Program-made: the position numbers and the translations under genes
Assembly: GCA_019914945.1 (NCBI GenBank)
Contig: CM034107.1
Location: 8,060,001 to 8,124,000 of the forward strand
Source of the DNA: Typha latifolia
Lineage: Eukaryota; Streptophyta; Magnoliopsida; Poales; Typhaceae
DNA length: 64,000 nucleotides
Reading direction: 5' to 3'
In this document: positions 10,261 to 24,500 of the stretch, piece by piece
How the letters are laid out: every line of letters begins with the position of its first letter
Numbering within the stretch: the first letter of the stretch is position 1
Notes under the pieces: generated by a model
The model's database searches: none
The model's input: only the letters and a program-made list of their open reading frames with translations
Told to the model about the DNA's origin: nothing

Positions 10261-13185
10261 GGGAACTAGATCAATTTATCAAAACATGATTAATCGAGGT
10301 TGCACTCCATAATTTGTATTGGAAGCTAATTGGTTAACTCAAACCACAATTATTAACCAAATCATATTTAGTCCATCAATAAACTGACTCGACTAGCATA
10401 AGCTGAAAATAACTTAAACTAAGTGTTAAAATTAAACTTCTTACTAGACAAGTGACTCAAGCCATGAGCCTAATGTCCACGAGATGGTCCAATTTGATCT
10501 AGAACACATTAGGGAGCTTGCAAACAATTATACAGTATATGTAGGCAAGAAGGGCATAATCGACGTAGCTACAAGGATAAAAGTACAACTGCTAGGCATT
10601 CTTAGATCATTAGTTAAGTATCAGATTATGTTATTTTTATGTTCATAAAAGCACTTAGAATTTTCTTGTTGTTTATGTAGACTACCTGTGTTATGTAGAC
10701 TTTTGGTAGCTGCACACAAGGACCTAGGGCTTATTGATATATTTGTGCTAAGTCTGTAGAGACACCATAGGTCCGAGGTGATATGGAGGGTTGAGGTTTG
10801 TATTGTTGATTATATTTTACATTGGTATAGAATGATTACACGACCGTTGATTTCTCTATTATCAGATAGACCACACATGCGATTTTCGCCCTCTAGCATG
10901 ACTATTGAGGCTATGGTATGTCTAGTATAAATTATAATATTTTATGTTTGGTATGTTTTATATTCTTAAATGTTTGAGATTTGTCAAAAAAATTTAATAA
11001 CTATTAAATATTTGGTGTAGGTTCATACTTTAGCAAATATTCATCGGCTTAAATGCACTTGCTGCATGGAATAGCAGTGGTGGTCGAGCATTGATAAGCG
11101 AGATTGCTGACATGTGTGTTAGCGGCAAAGGTAGAGGTAGAGCATGAGGTAGAGGGAAAGAGAGAGGAATAGCTACTGTAGAGCAATCCATAGAGGAGCC
11201 GATTATAGAGGTGTTAGTAGAGGCGACTAGAGATGAGTGACTAGGGAGGTGCCAATTAGAGAAGAGCAGATTACGATAGAGCAACCAACAGATGTAGACG
11301 TACCTATGGCAGACTTTATAGATGAGTCGTCTACATCGTATAACCTATGGTTGCTTAGGGAAAAAAAACAACATTTATGATTTTATGTACCAAAATAGTA
11401 GATACTTATTTAGGAACTTGAAATATTTTTATGTAAATATATCTCATTTAGTGGTTTATTTTCGATATGATATGATGGTGTAATTTATTGCTTTTACTTG
11501 ATTTGGTGGATCCTTAAATATATAATGTTTCCATTATTGTTTGTATTTGAATATTGAGTAGGCGGTGTATTTGAATATAGTGATGTTTGATAAACAATAG
11601 AGATGTAAAATATTTATTTGTTGTTTTCAACTTTCATTATATGTTAGGTTCTGCTCACGATTGATAGTGTTCTATTTTGTCCTCACTGCAACATTTAAGG
11701 CTTGATTGCTTGATTGTTTTGAAAAAGGAGATTTTTGCTTTGTAGGATCTTCTTTTAAGATTTATACTTCTTAAAAATCTTTGGTGTTAATTTATGCGGA
11801 CATATGAAATAGTGTATATCATCATTAAGATTCATTTTGTCAGTGTTTTTCAACAACTGCTGTAGCTTGTTAATGTATCATTCGTTTTACATTATCATTA
11901 TTAAGGTTCTTTAAACAACTGTTGTAGCTTGGTAATGTTGTTGATTTATGCAGACATATGAATAGCTCAAGATTCGGCATTTTACTCTTAAGCTTTAACT
12001 ATCCGCTTGATCGGTGGTTTATCTAGTAGCATTTTTCTTAAATCTTTAAACACTAAAATTTTAGTGTTTTCAGTAAGGGTTATAATGCCTAATACCCTTT
12101 TGGTAATAAGTTTGAGGAGTGATTTATTTTGGTAAATTAAAATTAAAACATTACTATTTTAGTCAAAAACTACTTTAATTGCATCAACTTTGTTATTTAA
12201 TTTAATAGTGATAAAAATCAAAGATTTGATGTCAATTCTCTACTATGGATGTATAGCATCAAGAGGTAAAAACATCATCTTTCCTATCCAATTTTTTTAT
12301 AGAAACATGGAAGTCACAATGTTGCCCTAAAAATTTCCAGTACATATAACTTGCATTGTACTAAGTTTTATCTTTCCATATTACTTGTGTAACTTATTGA
12401 AAGCATGCAACAACTCATGAGATGCTACTTTCTTAAATTCTATTCTTGATTTGATGTTGGTCACTTATAGAAACTTGCAAATTTTTTTTATGCTTTGCAT
12501 TGATACTTTGTGCACTTGAAGTAGCATGATTATCAAAATGAAAATATTTTTTCTAGCTGTGTATGAATGAGTTTCTCTTTTCATGGTAGCCATGTTTTTT
12601 GTATATCATTTAAACATGTTTTTTTTTCCTTGTAAGATGATGGAAGTGCATGCTATGTGTTTTTTTAAGTAGTTTACATTTAAAGATAATCACTAATTAT
12701 ACTTAAATTCCTCAACTATTGCCTATTTCCATATGAACCTTTTATTTATTTTTCTTCGACACATTGACCGCTTCAATTTTAGGCTCTTTAGTATTTTACA
12801 TTTATTTTATAGGGAAGAAAGATAGTCCGAGTTGATAAGTTTTTAATAATTTAAGTCAATGTGTTGCAAGAAAAAAATAGAAAGGAAAGGATGCATATGA
12901 AAATTGACGAGGTTTAGTTACATTGATTTCCCAAGTAAAACTACCCTCTTCTCCTGAAAACCAAGAATAAGACAGGATTGTAAGCACACTGCACATATCC
13001 CCATGCCGGCCCGAAGGGGCCCGAATTCTCCCACTCCAAGACCTGGCCTGAACAGCCTGCAGTGCGACGGGCACGCGGCTAGGCCCGAAAGTCCGACCAA
13101 TATTTTGGCCCAAAACCGGACCCGCCCCAGCACGCCTCGTTCTAACAATCGAGAGGCTCAGTTGGTGATTTCTCTTCCTGAATTC
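10261..13185. other. Intergenic DNA upstream of the APSE-like gene
   Basis: Mostly AT-rich with no recognisable gene. A faint coding-like stretch at 10500-10920 (+) and a short repeat of AGATAGAGG-type words at 11130-11240 may be old TE. A GC-rich block at 13000-13140, rich in GGCCC/GGCCCG words and unlike its surroundings, lies just before the start codon and could be part of the promoter/5' UTR or a small TE fragment. Confidence 0.4.
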
Positions 13186-15533
13186 ATGGGAGAATCTGTA
13201 TTTCTTCTTCTTCTTCTTCTTCTTCTTCTTGTCCCTAAACTCTTCTCCCGCGGGTTTGTAGCTGCTCTGCCTTTTTCATCAATTGCAGTTACTGGGAAGA
13301 ATTTACATATTAATAGCCATAATATTAGGAGACTTGCAATACTTTTTACTTGATAAATTTGGTTTCTGCAATCATTATTTCTCCTTGATGGTTACTGCAA
13401 GAAGGTCATATTCTCAAGTCACTGGAAGGATGGATACCTGTTTTTATGATTGAGAGTGTGAATTTTGTATCTGTTCAGTTCGTGAATCTTTGCATGGTTG
13501 TCTCTGCAACAATTTCAGGGGATTTCTTGTTGCAAATGGAGAGTTGGAACTTGCCAAGACGCCGCCGAGGGGATGGAATTCTTATGATTCCTTCTCGTGG
13601 GTTATAAATGAAGCAGAATTTCTGAATAATGCTGAAATTGTGTCTGAGAGACTGCTAACATACGGATATGAGGTTAGATCCATATAATTTAATGCGCTAA
13701 ATAATCTAAAATAGCATTTAAATTTCTATTGCTGGAAGGAAGATGCTCAAGATTTATATATATATATATATTAACATTTTGTTTTGTGGATTTTCATTAG
13801 TATGTTGTGGTGGACTTCCTATGGTATCGAAAGAACGAGAAGGGAGCACAGTTTGATTCATATGGTTATGACAATATTGATGAATGGGGGAGACCGATTC
13901 CTGACCCCGAGAGATGGCCATCATCTATAGGTGGCAAAGGGTTCAAAATAGTTGCAGAGAAGGTTCATGAAATGGGTTTGAAGTTTGGTATTCATGTGAT
14001 GAGAGGAATAAGTACACAGGCAGTCAATGCCAGCAAACCCATCTTAGATGTCCACACGGTATCTTTCTTCTTCCGATTGCATAGTCTATGGTGGGTTAAC
14101 TCTAGAATGTGTATTTTCTTTAGTTAAACCCTATCCCATTTAAAGTTTCCTCCAATCTAGCCAAATAACAACTGATTGCTTCACTAATGAACCTTTTAAG
14201 TCTTTAAATGGATACTGACTATATTGTACAATAAATATGCATATTACAAGCCTTTCAATTAAAAATCAATAGGAAAACCAGGTCTATTCTTTAATGGAAC
14301 ATTTCAAGATTTTTCCCTTATATCCAGCTTTGTGGAAATAATGGATCTATTTATATAATTCTAGTGAATATCAAACTATCTTTACACCTTCTTTTTAGCT
14401 ACTAGAATTATTATTCCTGTGAGAATAGTAGTTCAGTTATGTCTAGTCTAATAAAAAGTTCCTGGTTGGCTGCTGGTCAAGATAAGACAAGGCCATTATT
14501 TTAGCAAGAAGTATCTTAGAACTTGATACTGTTTCCTTTGGGTGATCTTCTTTCCTTTTTCAGGGAGTTGGTTATGCGGAGGGTGCTCGAAAATGGTCAG
14601 CAAATGATATAGGTCTCAGACATAAGACATGTGCATGGATGAAAAATGGATTTATGAGTGTTAATACTGATTTAGCAGCTGGAAAAGCATTCTTAAAATC
14701 CCTGTATCAACAGTATGCTGAATGGGGTGTTGATTTTGGTACTGATTGGACACCCTTCTGCATTATCTTTTCTCGCTTAACTTTCAATAGACATATGCAG
14801 TAATATGTGAGGAAACTTATTTGAATAATAGTTGATAACGTTAACATACCTATTTCTGGTGTTCTTGAAGAGCTAATGTAAGAAAAAAATGGCCAAAAGA
14901 GTGAAATAGCCATTTGGGCTTTCATCCAGGCTTGGCTTGTTCTCATCTTCACATTTCTTTCTTCTCAGTGAAACTCGATTGTGTCTTTGGTGGTGACTTC
15001 GAATCTAAGGAGATAATTGCAGTATCTAAGGTACATAAGAACCTGATAATGTTGGAAGCACATTTCAGATGATATTCTACTGAAATTGATACTTATCTAG
15101 AATAATTGTATGGCTTGCAGTTCTTAGAAGAGCTTGAACGCCCAGTGGTATTCTCTATCTCTCCTGGAACTAGCGTGACTCCATCCATGGCTGAGGACAT
15201 TACTAGATCTGTCAATATGTATAGGATAACTGCGGACGACTGGGATACTTGGCCAGATGTCACAGCTCATTTTGATGTATCGAGGTAGATGAAGGCCTTG
15301 AATATATTTTGGTTCTTATTAGATGATTCTCTTTTCCTAGTCAGATATACCTTGTATGAATTTCTAAAATTACTGGCTCACTGCATTGCTTTATGTATGA
15401 CCTTTTTAACCGCACAAATTTTTAATTTGATCCAGGGAATTTGCTGCTGCCAAGAAAATTGGAGCCAAGGGATTTCATGGAAGGTCTTGGCCTGACTTAG
15501 ACATGCTACCACTTGGGTGGCTCACTGACCCAA
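13186..15533 (+). CDS. APSE: APSE-like gene, exons 1-7 (signal peptide and catalytic half)
   Basis: Start: ATG at 13186 opens a signal peptide whose hydrophobic core is nine CTT leucine codons (13204-13230). Exon 1 is ended at 13253 because CGG/GTTTGT is the only nearby donor whose phase fits the exon 2 acceptor at 13518. Exons 2-3 carry the first barrel strands (PPRGWNSYDSF, YVVVDFLWY, KFGIHVMRG). Exon 4 ends within the valine codon before KLDC. Exon 5 holds the nucleophile, exon 6 the acid/base motif, and exon 7 ends in LGWLTDP. Intron 2 has a (TA)n run at about 13755-13771. The exon 7 donor CAA/GTAATT opens the giant intron. Confidence 0.88.
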
Positions 15534-18500
15534 GTAATTTGATATCCCCTTCTGGATAGTTCAGTAGTTCTACAAAACATTTTTTGTCATATTATGAATA
15601 TAAACATATTAGTAGGGCTAGCTTACCTGTTGTGCACGATAAGTACTTTTGAAACATCTATACCTCTAAATACACGTGTAAACCGCATAGATAAATCCTC
15701 CCACGCAGTGCATCACATGACCTGTCAGTAATGGGGTTTTATAAGACACAAAGCAGTATAAGTTCATACTATAAATAAACTCAACCATAAGAGTCCAGCT
15801 ATAAATTCCACAGGCCACAACAAGCTTTTAAGATACATATCCAAAATACAACTCCAAAGTCCAAAATACAAAGTCAATCATAACGCCCTCGCAGGGGCTC
15901 AATACAACTAATAGACATAACTGAAATAGAAAGGCAGCTACTCTTCACTACCCGCACCTGCATCCTCTAGCTCTGAAATAATGCTACCAAGAGATGGTGA
16001 GCACATAGTCCAGCGAGTAGAATCCATACAATCTATAATAATAAAATCACAGGTGCATATTCAATGCATGCCTATAGTTGCTAGCAATAACAAGATGTTT
16101 ACTTAAATGACTTACCATGAGTTACTAAATCAATGCAATCAATAAAGATTACACGTCACTATCCTGGAACATGCCAATTCTTAAACGTATCAGAATAAGT
16201 CCACACAGATATAAGGCTTGATACAATCTTTATTCATACAAATCTCAATCATAGTGTTTACATGTTATGCATAGCAATAAAATAGTAGTTTAGTCATCTC
16301 ATGCTCACCAAGACATTAATCATATTTTATCATAGCTCATCGAGCCATTCACTACATATAGTAGATACTTTCAAAAAAATCATCCATCACATAACCATGC
16401 ATCATCTCATACATCGAGGAGGATATATACACATCTAGCGGTAATGTCACCTACACATGCATGGCGACACCGCATATTTGTGGCCATTAGACTAAGGACC
16501 CTGGTCGTAAGCTCATATCTCACTCTCTCTAAAACATAACCGCCCTTAGTGGGAGAATTAGGAGCCCTCGGTTTATAAACGGACGTCCTAACCCTGCGGA
16601 TACCGCTAGAGATATATCCCCGCCTCACAATCATGTTTCTTCTATCATCATAATCTAGTTCTAACTATGCAGTATAATTACCCGAATACTACACAGGCTC
16701 CTGACCTCAGGTATAGGCCGCTAATAGTATAGTCATATATGATATACTCTACCCTTAACCCTAGGCTGAGTGAGTAGGGGCATTACCTAGTCAAAACCCG
16801 ACTACTAATGATAGGTGGAAGTGGTGCAGTGTTTGTAAGTGTATAAGGCATGTCATAATCATCATGATCGTTACATTTTATATTCACAGTAGATATTTAT
16901 GCAAGACTTTATCATACATGATACATGTAGAGCATCGTTATACTAATGCATATGCTAACATTCTCATAATATCATGATAAGTAAATTATCAATAACTGCA
17001 TATGTCAAGATATATCATGGTACACTAGATGCATGTATTAATACCGACATTTTCTACAGTGTCATGGAAGGTATAATAACTGTAACTACATTATTCTAGA
17101 CTTGTATAAACTCTACCCGCCTAGGGGTCTCCACAGTACACTAAATCTCGTCAGTTAGCCGGCTCCTCCGGAATCTGAAAATCCTCCTCATGCAGTGTCA
17201 ATCATATTAATTCACGCAAGTAAAGCCATACGTAAGATTAGCGAATTAATAGAATTAATTATCTTATTATAGAATTTATGTTTAGGCGTATACATGAGTC
17301 AAGGGTCCCCTAGGGTGGTTCTATGTTATCCTAAAATTCACACTAATTAGGTAATAATAATTTGTCCTTAGGGGAGTGGTTAAGCTAATAAATCAAGTGG
17401 AAATAGATAAATGAGTTATAGGGTCCAAATAGCCCCGAATGGGCTAGGCTGGGGTATTGGGTTGGGCTCAAACCTAACCCAATAGGGCAAAGGAGGCTTT
17501 GGTGGGCTGTAGTCCAACTGCAGCCCACAAGGTTGCATGGGGTGGGCTGGGGGTCCAACCATAGACCACCAAGGCTGGCTGTGGGCTGCAGTCCAACCGC
17601 AACCCATCAAAGGGTTGGATTGGTGGGCTGCGGTTCAGCACAGCCCACTAAGGGGATGGGTGGGGGTTTGTTTAACCCTCACCCTCCCACACCATCTCCT
17701 TTTGAGGGAAGAAGACAGAGGGGGGAGAGAGAAGGGCCCGACACTACCGGTGGCCCATGCCGTCGACAGCCCGCCCTTGATGTCGGCGGTCGGCGGCCCG
17801 CGGCCCTCACCCGGGTTGGGTGGCTCGCCGGAGGGAAGGGGAGGAAAACGAGAGGAGGAAATCAAGGGGAGAGAGAGCGAGGTGCGGCCACCATCGAGGT
17901 CGACGGCGCCGGCGGCGCAGCCACGCGGCCGAGAGGGGTAAGGCACGGTGAAAGAAGGAAAGACAACAAAAGAAAAGGAAGATTTACCGAGGGGTCGCAT
18001 AGTTGGCTTCGTCGGCCGTCGGCTCCGGGGCTTCGTCTCCAGCCTCGGCAACCCGAGAGAGAGAAGAGGGAAAGAGAGGTAGCGAGGTGGAGGAGAGATG
18101 GTGCGGTGGGAGGGGAGAGAAGGGGATTAATGGAGGTGGGGATGGTGGCATGCACGGCAAGGGAAGAGGAAGAAGAAGAAAAGCAGTGGGGGGTGGGGTG
18201 GGTGGCAGTGGTGCTGGGACACACGCACGCGCTCCTCGGCGCGTGCGTGGGTCCCCCCTTACTATTTTTTAAATTTTTTTATTTTGGGGTGTTACAACTT
18301 TACTATATAAATCTATAGTTTATGATTTTATTATCTACTATATAGAAATCATAAAATTTTATAATATGAACTTTGAGGTACAAAGTAACAAAAGAAAAAA
18401 AAGAATTTCGGTAAGCTGCGGTGGCACTGCAGTAATGTCATAAAAGTTATAAAGAAAGGATCTGCTGGTATGCAGGGGATTTCTGATCAGAATAACCTGA

Positions 18501-21500
18501 TATTTACCATTTTGATCTAAATTACATGGACCTATAGTTGGATAGTTATATGAAGACTGAAGTGATGCAAATTAATGCTAGGCATGGGGAAACCTAGTTA
18601 TATTTACTTATTTAGGAGCTGGTTACATCATGATAAATTCATTGGTGGTTCAATGCAGCCTTCCTCAACAGATTAAAAAACTTTTAACTTGATAATATCA
18701 TGCTTGAAAATTAAGTAATAGGGCTTATAGTTCCCCTTAACACTCTTCACTATATAAATATACAAAGACCATGAGATTGTGCCTAATATCTCATCATCGG
18801 TTAGTTCTTGTGTGTTATGGCTTTGCCAAGTTCTTCTTATGGAGAAAAGATGACAGCCTCTCATGCAAATGATTAACCTAATATTATTGTTTCCTCATAT
18901 ATTAGGATACAGCTACAATATTGGCCGTTTTGAGTCAGGTTGAAGGCCTAACATGCAAGATACTTAAGATCAGGAGCTAAGATCTTGATCAGACAATTCG
19001 ATTGTGTAAGGGCCATTTGATGGCCTACTTTAGATATCCATTGGATTTGTAGGGCAGGTGTGATGAGACTTAGAGTACTTAAAAGTTATAGGCACTTGAA
19101 GTTCAAGGGTACAAATAGTTTGAGCTGATGATTAAGAACTGATGAAAATTGTTGTTAGTTTCAATCTAATTACGAGTTGCATTTTGTAGTGACTACTTAT
19201 ATTGGTGCTTCATCGTGCCTTATATGAATAAGTGTTAAAAGACTTCCCACTGTCCTTGTAGGTTCGAATGATGAGTTTATGGCACAGAGTCATACGTTCA
19301 GCTTTATAACACATAAAGGATATACAAAGTTTGATAGTAATATCAGCTTATGATAATTTGTAGAACAAGACCGTTTTATGTTTCTTGACTTACTTTATAA
19401 TATGAAGGCTCTCTTGCAATTGGAAGCACTGGAATGGTCAGATAGATGACCAATATCTCTTTGTTTGCAATAGGTCTTAAAAACTAAAGAAAGGTACTTA
19501 TTTTAAGTAGTAATAGAGGCCAACTTTAAAATTATATTTCCAAAAGGACTTTTATAAAGTGCTTCTATTTTGAGTCCTTGATTCAAATTGGGCATGTCAT
19601 GCTAATTTCTAGTTGGTACCTTCAGTCATACTATGTACCTTCAGGAAAGCCATCCAGTTTTTTCTTCTTTTTTGAAGATATATTTTAGGGTTGTTTAAGG
19701 GTCTATGAATTCCCTTCTCTTCTTCTAGTTTTCTCAATTTTTTTTTTCTTTTGTGGAGTAACTCTAATATGCTTTCTTACGTTCTTATCTTAAATCTCAG
19801 ATTGTTCCTAAAACTGCCACCTGATTGCATCTTATGTATTCCCCAAGTTACATCAAGTGTGATATTAGATAAATGTCCTATAGTGGAAGCAAACAATCAA
19901 GCAAGAATTGAGGTGTAACTGTTTTAAAATTTTTGAATTAAGATCAACTTGGAAGTTTTCATTTGGAACCTACAGATCAAAAGGTATACATTACAAACAT
20001 TGTGGCAAAAATAAGGCTAGAAGTGGGGTTTTCTTTGGATCCATACCGCTTTAAGTTATGGGGAGAAAATTGGGATATTTAGGAAACAAGTCTCTTTTTA
20101 TGTATTAGAAATAAGGGCGAAAAATGATTGGATAGTGCTCAACTCATATCTAGACCTATACTTTTTGCTTCGAATACGTTTTTGGATATGAATATTGAAC
20201 GAATAGTAAAATTTAAAATCATATTCTAACTAAATGGATATGGATATTATATGGGTAGCAAAATTTGAAATCATATCTCAATTAAATAGATACCAATAGT
20301 TTTTGAATATAGACTGGATGTTAAACGGATAAGAATATGAACCTGATATGTCACGACCCAGAATCGGAATCATGACTGGCCATGTATCTCAATACACTTG
20401 AAATACATGAAGCTTTCACTAATATTTTTTTAAATCCCAAAGTGACAAAAATTTAATTATGAAAAACCAAGGTTCTAAAAATCGGTATCGGGATAGGAAT
20501 CGACTGTCTGAAAAAACGTATTAACCAAATTACAATATCGGTCATATTGGTCGTCTGTATTGGATCGAACTATTTTAATTAAATAAAATTCTAAATATTA
20601 TTTAAAAATATTGAGAAATTTCTAAAAATTTAGAAAAATTATAAGAAAATAAGAAAATAATAATTACTCATATATAAAGCTTAAAAATCTATTTTCCTCT
20701 CTCTCTCTCTCTGTCTCTCTCTCTACAGTACAGTAGGAGCAGTTGCACGCTACTGTAGCGGCCTGCTAAAGTGCCGGCTGGTTTTGGCTCGGATCGCGAT
20801 CAACCGAAACTGGGATCTATGTGAAAAACTAACTCCAATAAATATAATCCAACAATAAAGAAAAAACCAATGTTATCATTAATATATCTCTGATTAAACT
20901 AAAATAACAAATGATTTAGAATAATATGTTTAATACAATCGATGGATAAAATAATAAGATTCTAAATAGAGGTGATGTCCCGATGCATCCCGCTCAATCG
21001 CCACGTTGACTAATACTTTAAATATTAGAATAGAGATTCTATGAGCCAACAACTATAGCTCAGTAAGTAAAATTCACTCAAGAGTCAATTAAATCCGAAA
21101 TTTATAACTTTAAATAACATAAAATCCAAATCCAGCGATACAAAATGACTAAGCATGTTCATGACAATAGTAATAATAACATAAAATATAACTTATAACA
21201 TGCTTCGTATCAGTATGCTGCATTTATCTTAATATTTATAATAATGTTATATGTCTCAACTTAGGACTGTGCTCGATGATCCACATCAACTAGAAATTAC
21301 TTTAGATGCACTCGAGTCTTTTTCTTATAGCTAATCTGGTTAGGATTACCAGGAGTTGTCACTATATGATAAAGGTAACATATTTTTTCTACTAACTATT
21401 GATCCGGTAATCACCCTACCACGAGTCGGAAAAGGAAAGAAGAGAAGAGAAGGAGAGGAGGAGATTAGTGAGGCACGTGCCTCGCATGCAACAGTTTTTT

Positions 21501-24500
21501 TTTCCTCCAAATATTACATGATGCAAATATAAACTGGATACGCATCGGATCTTAATCGGATACAAATATAAAATGAATCTTTCAATAGCATCTATACATG
21601 AAAGAGGATAACTCACAAAATCAACTAATCAATTCACTACAAAAACAAACCAATAGTATTTATCAAAATAGGTAAATGATAAACAGAACAAGAAACAACT
21701 ATTAAACTACTATTAAATATTGAACAATAACAATTTTAGTAGACCATTGCTTCTGCAAGTGATGCATACCAATAGACTTAGTGTCAAATATAAATGATAT
21801 CATCTATATGTCAAATATTATTTATCTTTCAAATAACATGAAACATAAGATTCTAACAAAAATTAACACCACTAACAAATATCATGAAGCACTCATTTCC
21901 ACATTTCTAGTGCTCAGCAGATTACAAACTGAAATGTAGTTTACCAGAAAACTGAATAATTCTTCAAATGCCAAGACAATTTCCTCAAATAAATGAACAT
22001 CTATTGCACAGCATATGTAACATTATAAAGAATATAATATCTCAAATAATAAATGCTCATCTTGTAAGAAGCAACTTGTACACATCTATTGCAGTCTTGG
22101 AATTAAACTGAAATATTTCATGACATGCATGCTTAGACCTTTCAATAAATCTTGTTCACATAGTAATTGTAACGACCCTACACCACGACTCGAAAAATAA
22201 TTTAAGGACAAAAGTCAAACTTAGATACAACAAACAGTAGTACCATTATCAACAAAGTGACCATCAATTCCACTACAATTTAAACATTACAACAACATTA
22301 CAAATAGCCCAACATACATATTTTTCCAATTTTCAAATAAGTCAACCCAACATTGATACACTTTAAAGAGGATCTGCAAAATTAAATGAATGGCATTAAA
22401 TTAATTGTTGAACTAAAAATCCATACATTGAAACTTATCAAGTAATACAATAAACAATTTCATTCACTGTTACACAAAAATTTCACAAAAATTTAGAAGC
22501 CTCTTTTATTCTGCATACATAAAAGATTAGTAACTTGATATCCTTCATCTATTCCTCTTCTCCTATATTCTCTGTATTATCCAATAGTCACTAATGAAGT
22601 CCATTATGTATTTAAAGTATGTCTTAAACATTATTTTAACCAACGATGGCCGTGCCGACTATCATCACAGCATGGCACGCCATGGCACGTGCCGTAAGAG
22701 AGGGAGAGAAAAAGGTAAGGGATTACTTACCTTCGCAGTCGTTGCTCGCCGCTCGTCATCGCCCAAGTTCGCACCCCCATCGGGTGCCCTAGCTCGAGAG
22801 AGGGAGGAAGAAAATGAGGGAGGGAGGGAGAAAGAGGGTGAGTGGTGACTCGGAGACAGCGAGTGGCAATTGGCGACGATAAGATCGCGGAGAAGCCAAG
22901 GTTCAAAAAATCAGCATCAGGATCAACTTTCTGGGGAAACGATACATAGCAGTTGGATTGGTTGGATCAGTTGCTCGGATTAGATCGAATTTTTTTTCAT
23001 CACAAAAAAATTCTAAATATTTTTTTAAAAATGCAGGAAAATTTAAAAAAATTTAGAAAATATGATAAAAGAATAAGAAAATAATAATTATTCACATATG
23101 AGCCTTAAAAATTAAATAAAAGTACTAACTTACTCAAAAGTCAAAACTTCGATGAATATCGAGCTGGCTCTCGTAAATCCCTATAGTCGTTTTCATCATA
23201 ATCACCATAAGTTTGTAAATAATAGTGTCTAGGGCCTGGTACTCCAAAGAGTGATTGGTTCATATTAAATGAATTTTGTTGTCTTTGAGGTGGATAATAA
23301 TCAATATGTGGATCTTCTGTCTGAGAATGCTGATGATACTGACGAGGATAATAATCAATATATGGATCATGTGATGGTTCCAAAATATAAATACTTGATG
23401 AATCATAGTTATAGGAAGAAACATCTTGATTATGATGTTGCTGATATGTATGTACATCCTCAGTTTCTTTCTTTAATTTCTATACCTTATTGACTTCCCT
23501 TAGTAAATGTGGAAGGGACGATCTCACCACTAGGTGTATCATCAGGATTATCAGGATTATCACTAGCACTAGTAGTTATACTATCTTTTGCTGTCGAACG
23601 ATTTGTACCAACTTTTGCTCTAGTCGTGATCTTCTCTAATACCTTATCTAACTATGAGTAAACTCTATCATCTAATAATCTATCTTCCACTTCTCTGATC
23701 CATAGAGTCAAAGGGTCTTCTTTATCAAAAATATGATTTAAATCAATCAACTAATTATTTTCTGTCTTTTTTTTTAATTTCTCTTCCTCAATCTCATATT
23801 AAAATGGCAAAACACTAATTTCTTTAATCTCTCCATTGTCAATCGATAACGTGTTTTGGTGTGGATAAAAAAAAATGTAATCCAATTTCTTTCATACTGT
23901 GATGAAGATACAGTTTGATTTAAGATCTTCTTTGCTATTGGTGTTAGATTTGGTGCTTCCTCCTATCATAAATGGATCACCATTCAGCTAGACTGTTATG
24001 AGATATAGTTGCAGCAACTTTAGTAGTACTAAATTGGCCAGCTTTCAATCTATATTTTTCTATCTAAAATATATAATTGAATACATTTTATAAGAAATTG
24101 AATGTATTGAAACTTGAAATAAATAATAATAAAATTATTTAATTGAATAATAACTCACTTCTCTATCGTGAAGGATTTGCTTATAAATATCAGGCTCTAG
24201 TCTGCTGATTACTTTTCTAACTCCCAACAAGACATCAGTATCATTATTGACATTTGTAAAGAATTTAAATATGGGATTCATAAAATATTCTGTAGAAATT
24301 TATCATTTAAAATTTTTACGCATTCAATATTAAAATATTTAAAATAAATAAATTAATAAATTAATGCTTATCAGCAGCGTATATATCTCTATGTAGTTGT
24401 TTATTCCACATAAAGTCAATCAACTTCTACTATTTCCTATAACTTTTGCTCATAATTTTTTTATTGACTTTCTTTCTAAGTCCATAGCTTTGTATAAGAA

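Larger units (their letters stand above)
20112..21700. mobile_element. Left part of a hAT-type element related to the one at 52034-53970
   Basis: The left end TAAGGGCGAAAAATG is a decayed match of TAGGGGTGAAAACAG. The following 230 bp shares the subterminal phrases of the 52-kb hAT (AAACGGATA, AAAATTTAAAA, ATGGATATGGAT). The shared pattern resumes after the LTR inserted at 20349-21528 (ATCGGATACAAATATAAA, near 21555). The right terminus was not found, so the end coordinate is approximate. Confidence 0.55.

Noticed and set aside
10500..10920. Plus-strand frames faintly like a plant mobile domain or transposase
   Set aside because: Only a few scattered words match and several stops interrupt; below what I can support.
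17416..18318. Long overlapping ORFs on both strands (up to 261 codons)
   Set aside because: They lie inside the solo LTR 15650-18296, are driven by GC/GA-rich composition, and have no domain.
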